NCBI GenBank assembly: GCA_015680685.1
Contig: MNCI01030518.1
Location: forward strand, 1 to 64,000
DNA length: 64,000 bases
Direction: 5' to 3'
Origin: Gnetum montanum
Taxonomy: Eukaryota; Streptophyta; Gnetopsida; Gnetales; Gnetaceae
Below the pieces are notes generated by a model. It was not told the DNA's origin, did not search any database, and was given only the letters and a program-made list of their open reading frames with translations. Positions 54,926 to 64,000 of this stretch are shown here, in pieces. The position numbers were made by a program, and so were the translations under genes. The stretch's first letter is position 1; every line of letters begins with the position of its first letter.

Positions 54926-57650
54926 TCAACTTAGTACAACCTTCATGATCCCTTAGGGCACCTTTTGTTATACCATGATGCCATTTAGCCTAAAGAACAT
55001 AGGAAAAACCTACCAAAGAGCTATGATGTATATCTTTAGCAATTACATGCTAGGTTTTCTCAATGATTATGTAGATGATATAGCTATTAAGTCCAAAGTG
55101 GCCAACAACCATTTGCATGACCTTGACCTTGTACTTAAATGATGCCTTAATTATGAGCTTAGGATTAATCCTAAGAAGTGTATTTTTATGTCAAAATCCA
55201 TAAGCTACTTGGATTTCTGGTATCTAAACTAGGAATATCCAACTTGGCAACACTAGCTAACCTTTAGGAGCTTCAGGGATTACAAGGTAGGTTATAGTTT
55301 ATTCGTAGATTTATCACTAGGCTTATGGAAAAGTTAAAACCCATGCAACACTTTCTTAAGAAATGAGTTCATTGTGATTATATTTCTTAATGCTAAGAAA
55401 ACCTTAAGCAAGGGTTGGCACAATTACTGACAGTCTATCCTCCGTAAGATGACAAACCTTTTTACATCAACCTTGCTATATTTGATACATCTATTGCCTC
55501 TTTACTCTATCAAAAATGATATGATGGAGTAGAATTTCTAGTATACTATCTTAGCCATGCATTACTTACCCATGAGACCTGATACACCAAAGTGAATAAA
55601 TATTGTCTAGCACTAGCCTTTTCATTGAAGAAGTGGAGACACTACTTCTTTAGGAGCTAAGTCAATTCCATTTGCAAAGATAATATGCTAAGAGTCATAA
55701 TAACAAATATCTATGAAAGTAGTCACATAGTCTGATCAAAATCCATAATAACAAATTTTATCCTTCATTATATTTCCCATTCCTCAATGAAAGGTCAAGC
55801 TATAGTTTTATAACTTACAGTGTCACCTATTGATGACCATGTAATCATTGACCTAGAATTTCCTAATGAACATGTCAACACTATTATATACGTTCCTGAT
55901 GATTATAAGGAAATCATGTACTTTAATGAAGCTTCAAATGCCAATCGGGCTAGAGCTACTATAATCATAATACTCTCATTTAGTGAAATACAATCCTTCT
56001 TCTATCATTTCAAATTTTCATGCACCAACAATATAGAAAAGTATGAGGGTTTCTTCAAAGGAATGATGGTAGCTTGTGACCTAGGAATAAAGTTCTTAAT
56101 GATCAAAGGTGATTCACAACTTATGTTCAACCAAGTAACAGAGGTTTATGCATGAAAGGCCAAACACTTGCAACCTTACTATGACCTAGGACAACAACTA
56201 TTACAACAATTTGAAGACATTGATATCCAACACATACTCCAAAATGAGAACACTATAGCCAATTCCATTACAATTCTAACCCTTACTATGACACCAAAAG
56301 TGTTTAGTAAGTTGTCCACATTGACCATGAATTGTGCTATTCCCATCATGCAAAGCACTAGGAATACCCTTCTAGTCATAGTTCATACTACTCCCATAAA
56401 TGAGTGGTATGAAAATATCAAGTTTTACCTTATGCATGGTGAATCTTCACAAAGCCTAACTATTTCTCAAAAGGAAATTGTATGTAAAGGATCAAACCAC
56501 TATGTCATTGTAGACAGTAACACATTGTGTCAATGGTCCTACAATGGCATATTATTAGTGTGCTTGGGTAAAATTGAAGCCAGCACAATCCTAGATTAGG
56601 TTTACGGGGATGTGGATGGGGGACATATATGACCTAGAGCCATGGCTGCTAAGATTAGATAGCTAGGTTATCACTATCCCTATATGGAAAGTGAATACCT
56701 ACAAAAGGTTAAAACTTGTAATACCTACTAACAACATAGCAATCTTATGCATGTAGTATTGACTAAGTTGCATACCACTCATATTTCTCTGTCATTTCAA
56801 CATTAGGAGTTGGATATCATCAAACATATAACACCTAGGTCTTCTACAAGCCATAGCTTTATCATCATTACAACCAAATACTTTACAAAGTGGGCTAAAG
56901 CTATTCCCCTAAGTAGGAAAACATATCAACAAGTCTATAGATTCATACAGGACAACATTGTAGCCCCTTTTAGCATACCTATGATCATAGTTACAAACAA
57001 TGGACCAAAGTTTAATAGCCAAGAATCTAAAGAATTTTGTCATGAACTAGGCATTAAGCATTATTTCACCTCACCTTATTACCCTTAGGCAAATGGACAA
57101 GCTAAAGCAAGCAATATGGGTATCGTAAACTCGCTTGAGAAAATGTTGAACCATAGCAAACACAAGTGGCATGAGCAGCTTGTCCATGAACTTTGGGTCT
57201 ATTGAATAACATACCAAGCCACAATAGGTGTAACCTTGTATATCCTTGTTTATGATTCTAAAGTTGCTTTACCTATTCAGTTGCAGGTACCATCACTCCG
57301 AGTAGCCTTATTTGACTTCATTAATGATGAACAGAATAAGGAGTTGTGTATCATGAACCTAGAATCAGTGAAGGAGTAGCAAATGCAAACTCTTTCTCAC
57401 ACCAAAAACTACTAAGAGAGGTAAAGAGGGCAACATCACCTATGCCTAGGAAAATGTAAGATTAAGGAAGGAGACCTAGTCCTCAAGGTCATCTGCAAGC
57501 ATAAAAACAAGTTCTCAACCAACTGGGAAGGATCTTTCTTGATCACCAAGGCCTATAACAATAGGTCCTACTAGATAGCAGATGAATGGAAATGAGTTGG
57601 CCAATCTAGTCAATCATTTCTATCTAAAACCTTACTACTTTTAGCGAATG
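54926..57650 (+). pseudogene. Tat pol on the plus strand, heavily decayed
   Basis: RT begins at once: GTFCYTMMPFSLKNIGKTYQ, YIFSNYMLGFLNDYVDDIAI (YVDD active site, about 55070). RNase H-like parts follow (about 55430-55660: LAQLLTVYPP, YYLSHALLTHET, LALAFSLKKWRHYFF). The second, Tat-type RNase H is at 55905-56160 (IMYFNEASNANRA, CTNNIEKYEGFFKGMMVACD, KGDSQLMFNQVTEVYA). Integrase (about 56620-57640) keeps FTKWAKAIPLSRKTYQQVYR, but the second catalytic Asp is Asn (IVTNNGPKFNS) and the Glu is Lys (NGQAKASN), so it is dead twice over. The tail KEGDLVLKVICKHKNKFSTN is present. Gag and protease are absent upstream. Confidence 0.88.
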
Positions 57651-58587
57651 TGATCCAACCATCAATGTTAACAAAATCTTCAACAAATAGCAAGCATGAT
57701 CTTTCTCTATTTTGTGTGATAGATAAACTATGGAATATTGCAACAATTATGACCTTTTGTGGCCTGGTTTGTTGATTATTTTGTATGGCCTTATGCATTG
57801 TACTGTAATAACATCTTTTTCTTGATTGGTTTTCTTGTCTTTTTCGAGTTGTGTTTGCAGGATGAAACTTGGAAGTCATTGCAAGGGTGTAACTCCTTAT
57901 AGTAGTAAGTTATCATGTGACCTCAATGTGTAAGATCCAATGAGTTTATCCTACCATACCAAGAGTTCTTGTTTCATATCATTTCCATTATCATTTTCTT
58001 AAGCCCAACCTCATAGCCTAATATAACCTTCCTTGCGTTAAACAACAATGATGACCAATGTATGACACTCATGCATTATGGCCATGAGACATTCCTTCTT
58101 CATACTCCACTTAGTAAGTCCATTTGAATATAACATAGCTTCTTTAATGGGAATACCATTAATTCTATTGAGTGTAACACATCTCACTTGATGGGAAAAT
58201 CAAGTCAAAATTAACTTTGATAAAGAGACCCAATGAAGGTTTCATCCTACATGAAAATAAAAGGGGAAGCAAATGAATGATTAGTGAAGCCAAAAAAGAC
58301 AAAATAAGGACTCTAAACATGCAAAACAAGAAGGCTAATGGCAAAATAAACCTTAGAGTAAGGTGTTGTTTCCTCAAATGCATTACGAAGTGACCAATAC
58401 TTTGAAAGACAAAATGTGGAGCCTTTACTAATCAATCAACATGTCAATGGCATAACATAACCATGATGTCAATATTTGGGACTCATTGCTAACCCCGTAC
58501 CATTTTCTTATAGCCAAAAATAATCTTTACCATACCCTTATCCCATCATCATAAGCACTATTGGGCATGGTTCAACACTACTGAATC
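57651..58587 (+). other. Probable 3' untranslated region of the plus-strand Tat element
   Basis: No domain is visible. It lies between the end of integrase and a polypurine-like tract, as a Tat 3' region would. Confidence 0.4.
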
Positions 58588-58609
58588 AAGTGTGGAGGGG
58601 AAACATTGG
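58588..58609 (+). promoter_or_regulatory. Polypurine-tract candidate
   Basis: AAGTGTGGAGGGGAAACATT precedes TGATGGACCTG, a possible LTR start at 58610. Composition and place fit the plus-strand Tat element, but no second LTR is available to confirm it. Confidence 0.4.
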
Positions 58610-59950
58610 TGATGGACCTGTAGTGATGTCTTGTATGCTTTGGTAATGTCTCTTGGGTTAATCCTCCAAACATCAACAAAGAGAAGCTAATGAAACACCA
58701 CCAAAAATTCATGTTTTAAATCCAATTTTTCAACTCAAAGCAAAAATTTATTGTAAAAATGACATATGTATCTCATGAGCTACAATCTTACATACTTTAG
58801 CTTTTTAGGGTTGAAAAATGCCTTATAAGTTGTTGTTGCTTCACCTTCCAAGTGGAGAATGGTACCTTATGATTATATTTGGGCTTGGGAAGGCTGAAAA
58901 TGCTTTGGGAATGGCCAAAATTAGCATTTTCATGGGTTTATGTAGGGGTATAGCCCCAACTACGCTAAAACCATCAATTCCATCTAGGAAGCTCAATTCC
59001 ATCCAAGGAGCTCTATTCCATTTTGGAAGGTGATGGGATTCTCCAATTCTAATCTAGTATAGTCACCACCAAAACCTAATGGAAATGCAACATTGGAATT
59101 TTTGGGATTTTCCATTTTAGAATTGGTGGCATTTTCCCTTTCCATTTTCATTTTCCCAATAGTGGCCAATGTATTCATTCCAAGTCTTCAGCAGTTGCAT
59201 AGACAACATTTCCCAATGAAATCAACATTTTCCAATCATTTCCAACTTTTTCTACATTTTCCACAATTTTTGGCATTTCCTAGCAATCTGAGCATAGTCC
59301 ACAAAAGCTAGCATAGCGAGGATAGTGCTAGTGTAGTCATGAAAGCTCATTTACTATTTATAGTAAATGGATGGGTTTTGTGGCTATGGTGTATTCCAAA
59401 CATACTATAGATGGCAACTACACTAAAAATTATTACCATTGTAACCTAAAATTAGATACCAATATATTAGCAATCATGATAGTGGTGTACAAACCCAAAA
59501 CTAACCAATTCCACCCCTATATAAATCCAACATGAACATCTTATTCTGGTTCCCAACTTTTTTACAAAGCAATAATATTTGTTTTGGAATTTTTGCAACC
59601 AAAAGCCCATTGCAACCTTGTAACACCCTTGGAAACAAAAACTAGTAACTATGCTAGGCACAGAGACTCCCACATGACACCATTATTTCAAAGGTGTAAT
59701 ACCAATCTCATAGTCATATTCCAAACCTTGGTAAAAACAAGTAGGAGTTGCGAGAAATGGGAGTTGGGAAGTTTCCAAATTGTGGAGTTAGTGTAGATTG
59801 TAGGCTTCAATGGACTTCAAGCTCCTATAACAATTTCTTGTTCATCGAACACATGAATCTATACTCCATGAACCTTATTCTTTATTTTCCATTTTAATAA
59901 AGTTGTAGTTCTTGTTATGTAGATTTTAGTTACGTTTTCTTTTCTATATT
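58610..59950 (+). repeat. Possible 3' LTR of the plus-strand Tat element
   Basis: The stretch contains a TATA box (TATATAAAT, 59518-59526) and an AATAAA (59893-59898) in the order expected of an LTR, and short Ile/Pro-poor frames without domains. Near 59310 it has a CTAGCATAGCGAGGATAGTGC segment followed by TAGTCATGAAAGCT; the U3 modules of element E carry the same TAGTCATGAAAGCT next to GCATAGC. Its right border is uncertain because it runs into the copia gag. Confidence 0.3.
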
Positions 59951-59959
59951 TTTTCCACT

Positions 59960-60788
59960 ATGAACTTGAAATTCTATTTTTGTCTTTGTATTCATTTTTG
60001 TTTTTATTTTCAATGCTACTTTACATTTTCATTCACATATTCACTTACATTTTTTAAGTCCCTAGGTGATTGGCTAGACCATCCAGCATACCTTCAATCC
60101 TATTTGCAGAGGCCTTTGGGATTCAATATTAAAATTATTCTAGCACCTGGGATTTTTGGTTTCCATTCCAAAAATGAATTTTCTAGGTCCAACATAGCTA
60201 GATATAAAATGGCTAAAGAAATTTGGGAAACATTAGAATCTACTTATGATGGGACTTCAATAGTTAAGAAATCTAAACTTTTAGTCTTACAAAGTAAGTA
60301 TGATAAATTTAAAATGAGAGAAGGTGAGAAAATAAAAGATTATTTCTCTAGAGCAAATGATATTGTTGTGGCTATTAGAGGTACTTGTAAATATTTACCT
60401 GAAAGTAATGTCATAATAAAAATGATTAGAACTCTCCAACTTGAATTTATATGTAAGCTCACAACCATGAAGAAAATTGGATATTTCTCAATTTTAAGAT
60501 CTTCAAATTGCTCTTATTGCTTATGAAATGAACCTCATAAGTAAAGGGGCTATTCAAGAAACCCATTGCCCTAAAATCAACCTCACAAGAAAAGGAACCT
60601 ATTGATGAGGATGTGAGCAGTGAAGAAGAAGTAGCTCTTCTCTAAAGGAGAATTCAACGACTACTTATAAGAAAAGGTAAGAGCTTTAATCAATCAGGTC
60701 GAAGTCAATCAAACATTAAAGGTAAGGACAAAGGTAAGAATTTGACAAATTTAAATATTAATGCTTCTTCAATAAAATGTTGGGTATG
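59960..60788 (+). pseudogene. Ty1/copia gag (UBN2 type), cut by element K
   Basis: The open frame to 60526 includes RYKMAKEIWETLESTYDGTS, VKKSKLLVLQSKYDKFKMRE and KDYFSRANDIVVAIRGTCKY, then IIKMIRTLQLEFICKLTTM. This is the typical order of the copia gag core (A---W--L---Y-G------AK---L--E---L-M-EGE-I--Y--R---I-N-L---G). Beyond a frameshift are LIAYEMN-like, acidic and Arg-rich parts, then SIKCWVC at 60769-60788, the first half of the CCHC knuckle. There the sequence breaks off at the LTR of element K. The N-terminal domain before about 60060 is not recognisable. Confidence 0.82.
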
Positions 60789-61278
60789 TGTCATGTCCCC
60801 ATTCGCAAATGATGTGACTACATAATAAAGATGGTACCTCTTCATAACAAGTGTTATTGTTATCATAACAAAACCCAAATGGATAGTTGTAATTGAGACC
60901 TAAAAGGATGTATTATAATAATGAACATGTCTCTTAAAGCAACCTTTGGGGATTTGACCTAAGGCATTTATACCCTAACTTAAATATCATTCCAACATGG
61001 CTGGTAGAGTTAGTATAAGGAAGTCATGGCAAGTCGAGTGAAGCAAAATAAGAAGTGGATTGACCATCCCTTCTAGCTATGTTATAAGCCTAATCATGGT
61101 GGCAGTGCTAAATTGCATCTAAGGGATAGATACTAAAGGATGAAAACCCCAAGGAACACTCTAAAAGCATGATCCAAATACACTATTATATATCAATAAA
61201 GCATTCTTCTCTTTCTCTTTCTACACTTTCTTTGTTATTTCCTTTATGCATAATGTCAGATGTTACATATATTTAACA
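60789..61278 (+). repeat. 5' LTR of element K
   Basis: It starts TGTCATGTCCCC and ends TATTTAACA. Element D LTRs carry similar blocks (CATNCCAACATGG near the middle). The borders are set by the break in the copia gag and by the primer site. The second LTR is outside the window. Confidence 0.65.
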
Positions 61279-61292
61279 TTTGGTATATTATC
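61279..61292 (+). promoter_or_regulatory. Primer-binding site of element K
   Basis: TTTGGTATATTATC follows the LTR directly and keeps TGGTAT of the initiator-Met tRNA site. Confidence 0.6.
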
Positions 61293-61330
61293 TTCTTATG
61301 CATAATTTCTAATATAATGTATGTTTGATG

Positions 61331-61540
61331 TTTTCCATGACATCCAAGAATAGTATGTCATAATTAGAATTAGAGCAAATCATGATCCAAGGGCCATTCA
61401 GAATCACAGACCAACTACAACATGAATTTAATGATGAACCATGAACCCATGACATAGAGAAAATTATTACTCATCACTAGATGTACCATATGCCTGAGGA
61501 TATCATTACATCTCATCAAGATTCATTAAATATATATATA
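61331..61540 (+). pseudogene. Short gag-like N-terminal frame of element K, tentative
   Basis: Between primer site and leader repeat, an ATG near 61340 opens MTSKNSMS, and after a TAA come LELEQIMIQGPFRITDQLQ and HEFNDEP. It might be an N-terminal gag segment or a small upstream frame. There is too little to name. Confidence 0.25.
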
Positions 61541-61549
61541 CAAAAAATC

Positions 61550-63160
61550 ATTTAGTGGGACGTTGTTGGTTTGACCCCAAGCCCCAACCTACTTCTATTT
61601 ACAAAAACATTTTTAGGGTCTCTAGCCACCCTATGCTATAGATCGGCATGGTTGCATCTGCCTGTGGTGGCACTGGCCTACTAACATGGCACTAGCCTCA
61701 TTGGTAGTAGCCCTAGCCTACTGGCATAGTATCATGGTTGCCACAACCTTTTTCACCACCTTCATCCACCGTTGCCATGCCACATCTGTCCACTACCTTC
61801 CTACCACTACCATCCTTCTATGTGCTCACCCTCTACTACACTGTCCTTTGTATGCACCATCCTCTACTACTTCTCTACATTGTGTGCATCCTCAACTACC
61901 TTCAACACTACCAATCATAGCGTCCTCTATCATCGATCATCACCTGTCATGTCACCAATCATTGCTTATCATGTTGTTGATCATCGTTTGTCATGCTATT
62001 GATCATTGTCTCTCCTACTATCAATCATCTCCTATCATGCTATCGATCATTACCTCTCCTACCACCAATCATTTCCTATTGTGTCATCAATCATTTCCTC
62101 TCATACCTTCGATCATCATCTATCACGTCATCAACCATCGCCTCTCTTGCTACTGATCATGATCTCTTTTAACTTTCTACTATGTTGTCAATCATTACCT
62201 CTTGTAGCACTCTACAACATTACAAATCATTACCTCTTCTAGCACTGATGGCACCTCCAATCATTACCTCTTCTAACACCCTAGGCATCACCAATCATCA
62301 CCTTTTCCAGCACCCTTCAACACCAAGAAAATCCTACTAAATAGTTGGATGTCATGCTAGCCCTAGTGCAAGGTGCATATGTCGATAGAGGCTATGTAGG
62401 CCTAAAGAAGGATCACATGAGCATTCAGATCAACTGCACAAGCCTTGAAGTGGACTATGTAGGCCCTAGAGGGAGTTGTACAAGCCCTTAGATGGGATGT
62501 GCAGGCTTGGGCTATGTCGCTTGGTGTAGCCTCCTCTTCTATGACCACCATGTAGTGCACCACTCCTACCATCATTTCTTGTTTCTGCTAGTGCAGTGCT
62601 CCTTCCCTACCACTTTCCACCACCACACATAGGCCTTCAATGCTGCACAAGGAACATTGCAACCACTAATGGCCAAGACATCAATGTACACCACTTGGCT
62701 ATCATCGTCGTAGTCCTCCACCCTGGCTAGCAATTTTCTCCTAATGTTGCTTGCTCTACCCTAGATTCCACTATTGGCATGCAACTACACAATTGGAAAT
62801 TTCTCCATTAATAGATGGAAGATTCGAATTTTTCATCAACTAACAAAAAAATTGAAATTCTTGTCAACAAAACCATTAGTTAAATTTAAAACATGCAGAA
62901 AAATTTTGAAAAATGGAATTAGATGCCTTGGTAATAACAACAATAAAAATACCATAATTAAGCATGCTTATTCTAGAGTAGAATTAGGATAGGTGACCTT
63001 TTGGGAAGTCTCAGTCTTTCACACCAAGATCATTCAACCTTAGAAGCCATAACTTTTCATTTTGGAAGTTCTTTTTAATAAACAAAGAGTCATTTCCTAT
63101 AGATTTCAACCTTCCAAACACAATGGTGAAGTTAGATATATTTCAAAAAATCCTAATAAT
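61550..63160 (+). repeat. Leader repeat, inverted relative to element D copy
   Basis: It is homologous to the reverse complement of 24690-26340, with the same sequence of sub-blocks. It includes the 23-24-bp minisatellite at 61910-62300 (CTATCATGCTATCGATCATT-like units). The plus-strand open frame 61686-62156 is a by-product of the minisatellite. Confidence 0.75.
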
Positions 63161-64000
63161 TAGTTTTTATCCCATGTCTAATGTAGTACCTCAAGACCCT
63201 TAAAAGTTTGATTTTAGCATAGCTTAAACGTACAATGTTCATTTTTAGAATCTAAATAGTCATTTCCAACATTTTTCACCCTTAAAAAATTAATGATGAG
63301 TCAAAGTTATCATCTAGGTACCTAATAATTCAATGATATTATGAAACTGTGCCTCAAAAGTTAACAACATAAGGATAATTAATCATGCCTTGTTGGGAAA
63401 ATAACCTTTGCATATAGCTTTTAGATCACTATGGCATGTCATTAGTTACACTACCATAGTCAACGTCCTTAAGGAAGGTAGAAAGGCAGTTAAGAATTAG
63501 AAAATATAATTATGTATTACTAAAATTAGATAATGTAGTTAAATATTACTAAATTAGTTGGAGAATTAGTATCAATTCAATTGATGATCAATTGGAGAAT
63601 TAATTGATGAAACACAATGCTCTTCAATGATCAAAAATATGTATATCAATCTATTTGACAATCAACACATATAGAAAAATGACATGGAGACTTAAAATAT
63701 CATTTTGACAAGATATATGATACCCATGAAGAGAATTGATCCAGATGAAAATCCAAGAATGAGAATAAAAGTTGCAACATACAACATGCTTTAAAGATCC
63801 CTAATCAAGGAAAAACAACATCTACTATGTCCATCATGGGCCTTAGATTGGCACAAATATCAATATCCATGCATTTTAGTAGAATTATAATATTTGGATG
63901 CTAATGTTTTATGCCTATAAGAAATCTTTTCACGGGATTTTCTATATCAATTTCAACTAGATTCAGAAAATTTGGGATAGAGAGGTATTTATAAGTAAAA
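63161..64000. other. Unassigned AT-rich DNA at the window end
   Basis: No coding motif was recognised. Around 63225-63320 a segment partly repeats the 63050-63140 segment (AACTTTTCATTTTxGAA and TTTCAACCTTCCAAA types), suggesting an old local duplication. Confidence 0.35.

Larger units (their letters stand above)
60789..64000 (+). mobile_element. Chromovirus-like element K, 5' part, runs past window end
   Basis: A 490-bp LTR (60789-61278), a Met-type primer site and the family leader shared with element D (61550-63160) follow one another on the plus strand. The element interrupts the copia gag at its zinc knuckle. Its gag core and pol would lie beyond 64000. The unassigned 63160-64000 stretch may be leader or a further insertion. 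Confidence 0.65.

Noticed and set aside
58610-59950. Assigning this stretch firmly as an LTR of the copia element
   Set aside because: No Met-type primer site was found between it and the copia gag, and the polypurine tract to its left fits the Tat element better. Left as a low-confidence call.
61686-62156. 156-codon plus-strand frame rich in Ser, His, Ile and Leu
   Set aside because: It is a translation of the leader minisatellite (TCATCGATCATT-like units). Overlapping frames are equally open, and the element D copy does not preserve it.

Overview
This window looks like intergenic DNA from a very large seed-plant genome. It is AT-rich and gene-poor, and it is built almost entirely from old LTR retrotransposons nested in one another. 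The decayed reading frames, LTR pairs that differ at roughly 10-20 % of positions by eye, and the lack of any intact host gene suggest a slow-turnover genome such as a gymnosperm. The sequence alone does not fix the species. I found no rRNA, tRNA, CRISPR array or intact cellular gene. No element here has an uninterrupted gag-pol, so all the coding calls are pseudogenes.

Layout. (A) 1-3514: the 5' end of a minus-strand element (gag, Met-type primer site, LTR). (B) 3920-13363: a complete plus-strand element of the same gag/LTR family. It has LTRs of 878 and 798 bp and a one-mismatch target duplication (CTACA/CCACA). I see no pol; instead it carries a second long frame with its own TATA region. 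(C) 15950-17990: a decayed plus-strand Ty3/gypsy gag-PR-RT. (D) 19586-29602: a complete minus-strand chromovirus with two 507-bp LTRs, perfect duplication CATAT, chromodomain, integrase, RNase H, RT, protease and gag. A plus-strand (antisense) gene-like block lies between its 5' LTR and leader. (E) 29990-47942: an 18-kb minus-strand Tat-type Ty3/gypsy element with perfect duplication GTTGT and a second, archaeal-type RNase H. A multi-exon plus-strand gene lies between protease and RT, and it begins with an FCP1/HAD-phosphatase-like segment. (F) 29880-29989 plus 47948-50160: an older plus-strand gene split by element E. (G) About 52150-53772: a diverged tandem array of about 185 bp. (H) 53773-54925: an extra minus-strand copy of the gag of E, joined directly to (I) 54926-57650, a decayed plus-strand Tat pol. 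(J) 59960-60788: a Ty1/copia gag cut inside its zinc knuckle by (K) a chromovirus-like element related to D, from 60789 to beyond the window end.

How it fits together. The target duplications and the split frames give an insertion order: F before E, and J before K. The recurrent theme is the extra gene. Three elements (B, D, E) carry a long additional frame that is neither gag nor pol. In D and E it is antisense to the element, has splice-like boundaries and has its own TATA box or poly(A) signal. Three assembly joins marked by single N bases are also visible; two of them duplicate 46 and 73 bp and look like unmerged contig overlaps.
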